From positions 8,819,089-8,883,088 of the forward strand of contig NC_134431.1 in the NCBI RefSeq assembly GCF_030867145.1: a DNA stretch of 64,000 nucleotides. The letters run 5' to 3'. Below the pieces are notes generated by a model. It saw nothing but the letters and a program-made list of their open reading frames with translations. It was not told the origin of the DNA and ran no database searches. The DNA comes from Opisthocomus hoazin. Lineage: Eukaryota > Chordata > Aves > Opisthocomiformes > Opisthocomidae. Made by a program: the position numbers and the translations under genes. Below, in pieces: positions 1-9,819 of this stretch (its first letter is position 1; each line of letters begins with the position of its first letter).

Positions 1-3000
1 GCCCTGACCAGAGCCGGGAGCAAGCATGGCCTTGCTCAGCCTCTGTGCCTGGAGGAACTGACCGCAGGGCCAAGCCCGTCTGAAACACCCATTTTCCTGC
101 ACTTCCCTTCCTCCTCGGATGGCTTTCCTCCTGCCGAGCCCACCTCTGCTTTCACTGTGCCAAGGAGGAGAGAGCTCGTTCCTGCCCTGCAGAGATGTTG
201 GAGACCAAGTGCCATCTCGAAGGCACAAGTCTAATGGAGGAAAACCATCCTTAAACTGTTCCTGTCCTGTCCCCACGAGCCTTCGCTCCCACTCAGGACT
301 ACCTGGGCGCATTCAAATTGATCTGGAGAGCACACAGCTGCCAGCAGCTTCCAGAAGGCTCCCGCTGGGTCGGGGATGGCGAATGGCCAGCAGGTCCGTA
401 CCTCGGCTCGGTGCCCGAGGAAGGGGTGCCCGGGCGATGGGGGCAGATGCCCAGCATGCCCGCGTGGAGCAGGGAGTGGCATCGAGGGCAGGGCCGGGTC
501 TGAACTGCGCATAACCCTGTGACACCTCCCTTCACCCCTCTGTTTCCACACCGGTTTTAGCGCCTGTAACAGGGAAACACACCCAGGTCAACAGAGATTT
601 CTCCCAGACGGTGGCAGTCCCCGGGCACACACCCACGGTCAAGACACGGGCAGCACCCAGCTCTCCTTCCACCAGGGTGTCCACACGGTGGCAAAGCCAC
701 CACCTCCATCCCACCACTGTTTAGTCCTTGAAGGCAGCAGACTCCAGGCAGGGAGCAGCCAGGGCTGTGGACCTGAAGCCTGGCTGTTTGTCGCCTTGCC
801 CCTCCTGGCTCCTTATTCCATCCTTCGTTTCGCCTTTGCCCTGCCGACGCCACGCTCTCTGCATGGGCTGGGTCCTCTGGGCACCCGTCGATGCCTTCTC
901 TGCTCCTCCCTGCCAGGGCACCTTGACGTGGCTGAGCCTGCCTGTCCCTGAGGCAGGACCTGCTCCTGCTCACGAGCCATAGTGGCTGTGAGCGAGAGGC
1001 CACGCAGCTTGCTGGACGGGGAGCTGCAGCACAAGCAGGACTTTTTTCCGAGGGGGGCTGTTATTTTATGCCTTCTGCTGAGCTCCCCCAGTGTTGCCCT
1101 ATCCGTTAGCCTGACACCCTGCCCAGCCTCGCAGTCCGTGGCCAAATTTCTCTGGATGATGTTAGCACCAGTGAATCCTCTCCCTGGGCTGGGCTGCTGC
1201 TTTTCTCTGGGGGCGGTGAGGTGGACCCTGCCATCCGATGGACGTGACCGGGTGGGACGCACGACTTGCCCAGTCGGCTGGAAACCATGGGCAGGCTGGC
1301 ACGCTGGAGATGAGCAGCAGCAGCAGCTTCTTATCACAGGGTGTCAAGGCTTTGCATGCAGCAAAGTGATGGGCCTCACCTGGGAGCAGAGAGGGGGAGA
1401 CGTGGCCGAGCGGGGCAGGAGGAGCCGAGTCTGCACTCGGCCATAAACACGGTACGGTGGCTGTCGTTTATGTGTTGGCAAACACGTCAAGTGGGCTCGA
1501 CTGTTGATTCTGACTGTATAAAAGAGCGTTGTGGCACTTGTTCAGGTTTGCGCAGGTTTTACAGCTCTTGTTCTGAGAAGTGCCCATGTATTTGGTTTTG
1601 CTCCTTCCTTCAGGTCTATCTGTTGACATTGGCTCTCCTAACCAGAGCGTTGGGCCATGCCAGGAAGCTGAGTGTACGGCTCTCCCTGTGTTTCCCACTT
1701 TCCCAGGAGTTATCATCTATAAAACATTGCACACACCCATGGCCAGGACAGGTTTCTGGTGCAGAGGCAAGTGAAAGGTGCCTGATGGTCCCATGTTGGT
1801 GGGTCCACGTGCCCCACACTCGGTGGCAGGAGCTGAGACAACCATCCTGACAGATAAGTTTTAGGGTGGACAGGCAAAGCCGTGGGGAAGGTGCTGCAGG
1901 CTGGGGCGGGATGAGCAAGGTGAGAGATCTGTAGGGCTGCATTGAAAATCAGGATGTCAAACCAGCTTGGCTGTCCAGAGAGGGAGAAGGTGTCAGGGCT
2001 CCCAGAGCATCATTGCAGAGGAGATGGCCCACGCGTGGTGCCCCATGGTAGGAGGTACACGGTATCATTCATTCAGCACCGCCAGTCCTCTTCCCACGAG
2101 GAGATGCCAGCACCAGCTGAGCCCGCAGGGACACCCTGGTGCTGGGGGCTCGGAGGGCTTGAGCCCATGGTGATGGTCCCCATCCACCGCTCAGTACTGG
2201 GGCTCCTGGTGCCATCAGGATGCAGCTGGAGTCCCTCCAGTGGCTGCAGCCTTTTGGGATAGAAAATCTGGACTGGCTGCGCAGACCCTCAGCTTCTTAG
2301 AGCCAGGATCCATCTGCTCCTTGGCTGCTGGTGCCTTTCCACAGCTGCTCGCTCTGCACAGAGCTGATCCTCTCGCACCTTTGGTGCATCATCCAGAGCC
2401 CACCACTGGTTTTCAAGGCATGTATTTCCTGAAGGGATTTGCTGGGTAGTTTCTGTTGATGCTCAGGCTGAAGCTTAGACGGGAGGCGTTCCTCGGAGTA
2501 ATTGCTTCTGGGAGCCAGCTCAGCTCAGAGGTACCAGTGGGAATGGTGCAGGTGCCTCTGCCCAGCGCAGGCGAGCAGAGCCGTCAGCCCTGGGTTCACA
2601 ATACAGCCACTACCTTGAAATTTGCCTTCTGTGAAAATTCTGCAACATTTGCTGTTTCCACAGGCATTTCTGCCAGGAACGTGGTTTGTGTGAATATTTG
2701 AGGAAAGCAAACAGAGAAGGAGCCCGAACAGAGTCATGGACTTTTTTTGCATTCTTTGCCCTGTTCTAAGCCCGAGCCTGGCGGCAGAGACACTTGCAGG
2801 CGTTCCCCCTGCCTGATGGACCCCTTGGCTCTGCCCTGTGCGCCGCCCCATCCCCTGCCACTGGCTCTGGTCCCGCTGCAAATTTGCTGTACTTAGAAGA
2901 GAATCACCCAGGCCTTGCTCTCTGCAGGACCACCATCACTCACCACCCCTTTGCACTCATTTTAAATAAACATCATTTTTTTAATGCCGTTTAAGAAAAC

Positions 3001-4740
3001 TCAGCAGAAGACTAACTGAGCATGTCTGACCCGCAGACCTGCACCTGCCCTGCGGAGCTCAAAATAGCTCCGGGACACTCCTCCAGCCTTCCGCGGCCTC
3101 CTGCCGCTCGCCTCCCAGAGCTGGAGCTCATTGCCCGCTCTGGGCTCACTCCCCCTTATAAAAACACCATCGGATTTTCAAGCGAAGCCGAAGATGCGGG
3201 TGTGCTGCTGGCCCGATAAGCGGCCGGGTGAGGCGGCTGCGCTGGGGCGGTGGAAGTCGCAGCCCTGCGGGCCCCGTGACACTGAGCAGCATCCCTGCAG
3301 ACCCCCGCCACGGGGGGAGCACCCCCAGCTCCTCCCCAAGGAAACCTCCGCCAAACACCAGCAAAGAGCACTCAGGATCGGGCCAAGGCGGCTGAAGCAG
3401 TGATTGTCCCTTTTGGACCCCGTCTAAATACCAGTGCTTGTTCCTGGATGCAGCAAGATGCCGCTCATCCCTCGCCCTGGTAAGTGCTCACCCTGCCAGC
3501 ACCAGTGTTACGGCCACCCCCAACAGCCGGCGGGGACGGCGGGAGTGGGGACAGGGAAGGGGGCTGTGCCGGGTGTCCTGACACCCACCGATCCCCCACA
3601 GCCTCCAGGCCATAGACACAGAGCACAGGGGGTAAACAGAGGTATTAAACAGCAGCTGACATGAGAAATCAAGGGGAAGAGCTCAGTTTGGGTCACGCCT
3701 AGGGGAAACCTATAAAGATTAGAACTATTTGGCAATGAAAAATAATTGCTTCACAGTGAAAAGTAAAAATACTCAGAAATTCTGCCTTCTCCTATGTTCT
3801 TCAGCTGAAACTATTCACCACATCTGACCAAAAGGCCTGAGCACCTCTGACGTCTCGCATTTTTCAGCGAATTTCCAAAGCTGCTTTACTGAGCTGGCCC
3901 CATCGTGCGCCGGTCGCTGCTGTAACCACCGCCCCGCGGATCCCCGGCTCCGAGACCGGCTCCCAAAGCATGAAGGAGCGGTGCTGCCTGCGCTGGGGTT
4001 GAGGGCAATTGCCCGGATCATGCCCAAGTCTCATCCGGAGGATAAAGCTGGAGCCGGGGGCTCGCTGCCTCCTCGCTGCCCGGGAAGGGACCGTCCCCTC
4101 GCCCCCTCTCCATTCCCAGCCTCTCGCGCACCCATTTGCAGCCACCTCGCCAGAGATTTAGCGCCCGCGTGCCTGGAGGAGCCCTTTCCAGCTCACAGCC
4201 CATCCCCAGTGGGTGCCGGTGAGGATGCTGAACGTGCCCCCAGCCCCGCGGCTCTCTGGGAGCTGCATCATTGCTCCCTGCTCACCCAGGGACCCACGCA
4301 GGGTGCTGGGGACAGGACGCCTTTGTCACCACCTGGCAGAGCATCCTCCAAGTCCTTTACAAGAGGCACAGTTCTGATGGGAGAGAAATAAGTGCCCCCA
4401 AGGTATGTTTTAGGGGGAATGCTGGTGGCAGTTTCAGGCAGGGATGGATGCGGAGGGTTGCAGTAGCTGCAGCGGGGGGATGCCCCACTCTCAGCTCTTA
4501 CTGATGCCACCGCTGCGAAGAGCGGGCTAGACCTGCTCGCTGTCCTGAGGCCCAGCACCAGTACCCAGCTTTCCCTTTAGAATATATCCCTGACTTCAAA
4601 CGGATGCTGAAATGCTGAAGCCTCTGAGATGGGTGGGGAGATGGGAAAATCAGAAAATCGGAAGAAACTGAAAATAACTGTGTGACTCCTCCAAGGCGGA
4701 AGGCTCATCTGGTGGAACCTGATGTGCCTCCGCCAGCCGA

Positions 4741-4901
4741 GTGCCAGCAATGCCAGTGCGATGCCAGTGCGGTGCCAGTGCGGTGCCAGTGCGGTGCCAG
4801 CATGATGCCAGTGCAATGCCAGGGCAATGCCAGGGCAATGCCAGCGCGATGCAGTGCGATGCCAGGACGAGGGCAGTGCGATGCCAGGGCGAGGGCAGTG
4901 C
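4741..4901. repeat. 10-bp minisatellite, unit RTGCCAGYGC-like
   Basis: About 160 bp of tandem units such as atgccagtgc, ggtgccagtgc and atgccagggc with point changes and small indels, within the presumed HNF4A intron. It makes long open frames on both strands that encode repetitive peptides; these are not genes. Confidence 0.9.
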
Positions 4902-6751
4902 TGGCGGCCACGGCTGGGGCTCAGCGCCGGCACCGCAGCATGCAGCACCCCGGTTGCATTGTGAGGGAGTAAACTTCCCGGTGACCCTCAAAGGGTTTGG
5001 CCACCACTTTGCCATCTGCCCCACGGTACATCCCGGCTGCTGTGCCCACCCCGCTGCCCAGCCCTGACCCAGCCCAGCCCCGCGGTGCTGCAGGCGCTGC
5101 CCGGTCCCCCATCCCCGCCAGCCCTTCCTTGCCTCTATTTGGATAACTTTTTCACCCGTTTTATTTATGAGGACTCCCCTCCTTCTGCCAACACTCTGAA
5201 TTTCCTCTCTCTTTGGTCTGGGAGGCCCGTCTCCCTTTTTTGTTCTCATTATTTTTCCCTCTCCCCCTTGCAAGGCCCCAGGCTCGGCAGCCCAGCCCCA
5301 CGGCAGGCTCGCCGGCAGCGGGTGCCGGCCGGAGGTGCCTTTGTGTGGCCCCGGGAGCAGATGGGGAGAGCGGCCGCAGGTCGGATGTGCAGCCATTCTG
5401 CCCCAGCTGCCCTGCGGCACCGTCACTGACCCACAGGCTGAAAAATTAGGAGAAAATCAGAATTAAAAACAAAATCAGGAGAAATATAGCAACAGAAGGA
5501 TTTGCCTGCCTGTGTTTAAGGTCACCGATGTGTTGTGGCTGGCAAGCAGCTGCTTGCATTACAGCCAGCTGCAAGTGGGAAGAACTTCATCGTAAGTGAT
5601 TAAAGAGCTTGTTCAGCTCCTTGGGTGGCATCTGTCAGGCAAAGCCTGTTGCTTGCTGCAGAAATGAGACTAGCATTGCACGTCGGGGCAAAGCAGGACA
5701 CAGGCACCTTGGATCTGGGGACACGCAGACCTGGCCAGCCCGCACTGCCGTGTCTCCCAGGCTGACGGGATCGTCACTTGAGCCCCCCCCTCTCCTGCAC
5801 ATGAGGCACAAGTCAGTCCCAGCAAGCTCGGCGGGTCAGGAGCCATCTCCCTGCCAGCAGCAGCGACGCATGTGGGGCTTCAGCCTGGAGGATGCTCAGC
5901 ACCCACTTCATCTGGGCCAGCCCACAGAGGTGCCCTCGCTCCAGGATCTGACCCTCCGCACATCTCGGAGGCATCAAGCCTTCGTTTCACCCACTCACAA
6001 GCAGCCTTCATCGCATGGCTCCTTGCATGTTGTCCAAGCAGCACCAGCTGGATGCAGAACCGCAACCTGCACTGAACAGACCAAAGCCCTGGCATTTTTC
6101 TGAGCCCAGCTTTACGCGAGGCCCCATCCCGCTGCTGGCTCCCGCAGCTCAGAGCCATGGGTGATGGGAGCTCCTCCAGAGTCCCGGCTCTTGCGGGCCT
6201 GGGACGTACGAATGAGCGACTCAGTAAAAACGGGCTAAAACTCAGCAGTTAATAACTGCTGGACAGTAGCTCCCTGCTCCAGCTTGGCCCAGTGACGCTA
6301 TTGAAGATCCCATGCAATTACCATACGTTTCCATTGCAGTGGGCCGTGGACCCACGACGTGCCAATGAGTCCCGCATCTGGCCATGGTTCACCATGGGGC
6401 CATGTGAGCCGAAATTAAAGTGATCCGGAGAGTCCTGAAGTGCTGGGGACTGGGGCAAGGAGGCACGGGGCCTCACTGCCGCATGGATACCCAGCACAGG
6501 GGTGGGCTAGAGCTGGAGGTGCTACCCGTAGGAGGCGGCAGGACTGGAGCAAGAGAAGCCACCACCCAGAATGGAGCCATGAGCTGAGCAGAAGGAGGTG
6601 GCCTGGGAGCCCCACAAGCCCTCCTGGGGCCTGGCTGCAGCACATGCAGCAGCTGGAACGTGGGTTGGTGGGGCTGGGCATGCTTGTGGGTGGGGTCTGC
6701 TGAAGGAGAAGAGCAGCGGGATGTGAAAAACACAGCGAGGAGAGGCAAGGT

Positions 6752-6811
6752 ATCATGATGGAGAGCCATGGGGTGTGATGGAGAGCCACAGATCATGATG
6801 GAGAACGTGAT
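6752..6811. repeat. Short imperfect tandem repeat (gatggagagcca)
   Basis: Three degenerate copies of a unit close to atcatgatggagagcca in about 60 bp of the presumed HNF4A intron. Confidence 0.6.
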
Positions 6812-7726
6812 AACTGTGAGCCATCACCAGCTGGAGCCTCACTCTGCGCGATGCCCATGCCCAGGGAACTGGGGTTCCCAGATCACACAGGACTGAACCA
6901 GCCCTGGCTCCTTGCCTTGCGGAGAAGCTGCAGCATGGGCACAGCTGGACCCATCCCGAGGGTAACGTGGGGCTGACGGCAGCCCGGGCCAGGGGACGCG
7001 TGCCCTGGTGCCCATGTGCGTCTGTTGCGGTTGGCATCTGGCACAGCCAAGGAGAGCTGCAGCACGGGGCTGCCCCGGGCTGGCACCCACTGTGCCACCG
7101 GTGAGCCCGGCACAGGCCTGGCTGGCATCTCCCTGCGGCCGGGGCAGCGGGCAGCAGCGGTGCCGCCCGATGCTCTGCACCGCAGGGACTGGAGGCTGCC
7201 GTTCCTCCGGGCACTACACTCCCTGCTGGGAAACCTGCCCAGCACTAACACCAGCCCAGCCCCGGCCCTCGGCGAGGGCAGCAGTGCTGGTGGGCGCCCG
7301 CTGTGCCCGCTCACGCAGCCCGGGCGTGCCACGGGCCGCCCACCGCCCTTGCACTGGGGCTGGCCGCGTGTCCTGGGCAGCACGTCACCGCCTTCCTAAA
7401 CCGCTTCCACTTCTGCTGCGAGCCCTGCAGCAGCCCCTCTGCCAGCGGGTCGGACCGCTCTGCTCCCTCGGGCACGTGCCTGCTTCCTCCAGCCAAGCAG
7501 AGTGAAAGAAAGGAAATACATATATATATGTATATGTATTGTATAAGAACTAATCGGGGACCGTTTTTGTGCCTCCGTCTCCAGCCTTTGCAGGTGCGTG
7601 AGCCGGCGGGGGCCGGGCAGCGCGGCGGGGCTGGGACGTGGGGCCGGGGCCGCTGCCCGCTCCCAGCCCCGCTTCCCGCGAGCGACGCCGGGGCGGCAGC
7701 GCGGGCGATGGAAACGCTGTACTCAC

Positions 7727-7775
7727 CATATGGAGCCTCCATCTTAGCGCTTAGCTGGGTGCTTACATTGACCAT
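7727..7775 (-). CDS. HNF4A: HNF4A alternative first coding exon (P2, exon 1D)
   Basis: HNF4A is a nuclear receptor that controls liver, intestinal, kidney and beta-cell genes. The P2 promoter makes isoforms with a short N-terminus lacking AF-1. On the minus strand an ATG at 7,775 opens 16 codons plus one base, MVNVSTQLSAKMEAPY, followed by the donor GTGAGT (7,726-7,721). Human exon 1D is also 16 codons plus one base and reads MVSVNAPLGAPVESSY, so length, phase and about six or seven positions (MV, V, L, A, E, Y) agree. The location supports it: in mammals the P2 exon lies just beyond the 3' end of R3HDML on the same strand, and here it lies about 1.9 kb past the R3HDML stop. The remaining exons are outside the window. 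The sequence has diverged a good deal from human; the call rests on phase, length and synteny as much as on identity. Confidence 0.8.
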
Positions 7776-8100
7776 GTCTCGCCGGCTACTGCTATGGGGA
7801 CTTGGGGCGAAAACCAGAGGAAGTGGAGGAATAAAAAGAAATCTAAATAAATAAATAAAAATGTCTTTCACTGAGGAACTAGGTGAAGGCAGGAGGGAGC
7901 GCGGAGAGGCAGGGCGAGGAAACCTGCCTCTCCTGTTATCTTATTGATTCGCTTAATCAGGGCTAATGTGGGTGGAGATGTTAAATAGTAACCAAGCTCT
8001 TATGGAAACCAATCTGCAAGGTGCCGTTGCTGTAGCTATAGTAACTGCTGCCAGGCTAGAAACTCAAACACGGCTTTTACTGGACTCTTTTGGGGCTCCT
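7776..8100 (-). promoter_or_regulatory. HNF4A: Candidate HNF4A P2 promoter
   Basis: This is the region directly upstream of exon 1D. The mammalian P2 promoter is known to bind HNF1, HNF6/ONECUT and PDX1. On the minus strand I see a good ONECUT-type site, AATCAATAA (7,949-7,941), a GATTAA core (7,959-7,954), a TAAT core (ATTAGC, in 7,961-7,968) and a GATA core, AGATAA (7,941-7,936). A 20-bp imperfect palindrome lies at 8,026-8,045. The segment between 7,930 and 8,080 is AT-richer than the strongly GC-rich DNA on both sides. No transcription start site can be assigned. The short motifs alone are weak evidence; their position makes the call reasonable. Confidence 0.5.
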
Positions 8101-8450
8101 GTTTCCACCCAGTGTCAAGGCCGGGGCAGCCGCCGGGCTGGGGTTCACCCCTGGCCATGGGGGACGGGGAGCCGTCGCCGGCTCCGCAGCGCCCCGGGAG
8201 CTGCTGGCTTTTGTGCCGTCGGCTCCCCGCGATGGGAAAGGCCTGTCAGAGCCTGCCTGCGGGCAAGGGGCAAGCGCTGCCTGGGGGGCCGTGGGCCGTG
8301 GGACGAGCCGTGGGGGCTGGCACACGCTGGCATGGGCAGAGCAGAGCCCGGTCAAGGCGCAAGGGCTGAAACGCCCCAGCCACGGGTCGGGGCTTGCCCC
8401 CTCACTGCGAAACCGGAGGGGCCATTTGGGGACGGGGAGCCGTGGGGACG

Positions 8451-8489
8451 CGGCAGTGGGATGCGGCGGTGGGATGCAGCGGTGGGATG
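8451..8489. repeat. Three tandem 13-bp units
   Basis: Three head-to-tail 13-mers of the form CRGCRGTGGGATG (cggcagtgggatg, cggcggtgggatg, cagcggtgggatg). They lie between the P2 exon and the 3' end of R3HDML. Confidence 0.85.
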
Positions 8490-9225
8490 CAGGATGGTAC
8501 CCGGGGGGCTGCGCCGAGGCGAGGAAGGGCACGTGCAAGAGGTGTTGGTGAGATGGCACCAAATCTATGTGGGATCCAGAGCTGGAGCTGATCGGCCGGC
8601 AGCGCATCTCCCGTACATCTTGGGAAGGGGCTGGACTGGAGGAGGCACCGAGGGGTCCCTGCCAGCCCTGGGACCCCCAGCACCCCAGCTGTCAAAACCC
8701 TGCAGCCTCGAGGGGACAAAATTAGGGACATCTGCTCCTCTGGATGGGAAAGCACATCCCAAGGGAGCGTGCAGTGGGGCGGGGGCTGCCGGGACGCGGG
8801 GGGCTGCGGCACAGGAATCTGCAGCTCGGGGCTGAGACCCAAGGCCTGGGGATTTGGGGACCCCTGAGTTTGCTGAGTGCTGAGAGGTCCTAGAGAGGGA
8901 GGGGATGGGGATAACGGGGTGCTCAGAGGCGCCGGGGGTGAGGCAGGGCAGCGGGGCGGCGTGGGGCAGCCTGGGTGGGACGGGGAGCTCCTGGCCCTCT
9001 GCCGTCATTGTCACCCGGTGTCCCAGCAGTGCTGGCTGCTCCCACACGATGGAGCAAAGCGCCCAGGCATCTCCCACGGCCATGGCCCGTGGCCCTGCCA
9101 AGGGCTTCTGCACCCCTTCGCTGTTACCCCAAAAACCAGAGCAAAGGCACGGGCTCCGTGCCAGTGCAAGGCTCCAGGCCGCGAGAGAGGGAGGTCCGAC
9201 ACGAGCATGGGGGTGTCCAGGCTGC

Positions 9226-9231
9226 TTTATT
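9226..9231 (-). terminator. R3HDML: Probable R3HDML polyadenylation signal
   Basis: TTTATT on the plus strand reads AATAAA on the minus strand, about 460 nt past the R3HDML stop, in the context AATAAAGCAGC. It would give a 3' UTR of about 0.45-0.5 kb. The cleavage site would fall 10-30 nt further, about 1.4 kb before HNF4A exon 1D. Confidence 0.55.
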
Positions 9232-9686
9232 GGGGGGCTCAGAGCTGGGGGCCCTGTGGCTGGAGGGGCTGCTGTGGAGTGGGGACACGGTCCGGGCTCC
9301 CCACTTCTCCTCCAGCTGCTCGCCACAATGGGAGCATCTTGGTATTCGCTTATGGCAGCCTCTGCCTTAGCACAGGTGGGGGGCTGTGGGGAAAGCCCCC
9401 CGAGCCAACAGAGCAGGGGCCATGCCAGCCAGCCCCGCTCCCTCCGTGCATCCCCAAACTGTCCCTATTTCGGGTAACAGGGGGCTGAACCATCTCTGTT
9501 TCCCCCAAAGTGGGCAGCAGCCGGACAACGCGAGTGCTGCTGGAGAGGGGTGTTAGAAAAGCAGTTTCCTACGGGGCACTAGGGGTGAAGCGGGTTGGAC
9601 AGCCGGGTTGCTGGGGGTGTCAGTGTTATAAATAATTCCGGTTCTGCCCGTCCCCACTCCTGGGGGCTCTCTGCAGGGCTGCAGCC

Positions 9687-9819
9687 CTAGAACCAGCCGA
9701 CTTGGTTGGATTTGAGTCCGGTGAAGCACATGTTGTTGGAGCAGCCCCCGCCGTAGGTGGGGGGGCAGGCTGAGCATGGCTGCCCCACCTTATACGGCGC
9801 TTCTCCCAGCCAGTTGCCC
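9687..9819 (-). CDS. R3HDML: R3HDML coding exon 5 (terminal)
   Basis: 133 nt after acceptor CTTTTTAG, 113 bp from exon 4. Codes the end of the CAP domain ([15 protein letters not shown]), a short cysteine-containing tail and the TAG stop at 9,689-9,687. Confidence 0.93.

Larger units (their letters stand above)
1..7726 (-). other. HNF4A: HNF4A first intron (partial), P2 exon 1D to beyond the left edge
   Basis: If the exon at 7,727-7,775 is HNF4A exon 1D, everything to its left is intron running off the window. I looked on the minus strand for the P1 exon 1A peptide (a start resembling MDMADYSAALDPAY) and for the zinc-finger exons, and saw neither, so they should lie outside the window. The stretch is GC-rich, with no convincing coding exon. 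It holds a 10-bp minisatellite (4,741-4,901), a short imperfect repeat (6,752-6,811), a (CAG)4 run near 1,315 and a TA-rich run near 7,518. Long open frames on both strands here come from GC-rich composition. Confidence 0.6.

Noticed and set aside
1517-1524. TATAAAAG, plus strand
   Set aside because: A perfect TATA box by sequence, but no exon, donor or gene follows it.
4650-5426. 258-codon open frame with HWHRTGIALAL-type repeats
   Set aside because: It is the translation of the 10-bp minisatellite and GC-rich flanks.
1-7700. HNF4A exon 1A (P1 promoter) and later exons
   Set aside because: Searched for the exon 1A and zinc-finger peptides on the minus strand and found none; they must lie beyond the left edge.
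7841-7861. AAATAAATAAATAAAA as a poly(A) tail or signal
   Set aside because: It lies directly upstream of HNF4A exon 1D on the other strand with no gene ending there on the plus strand; best seen as a short A-rich repeat.
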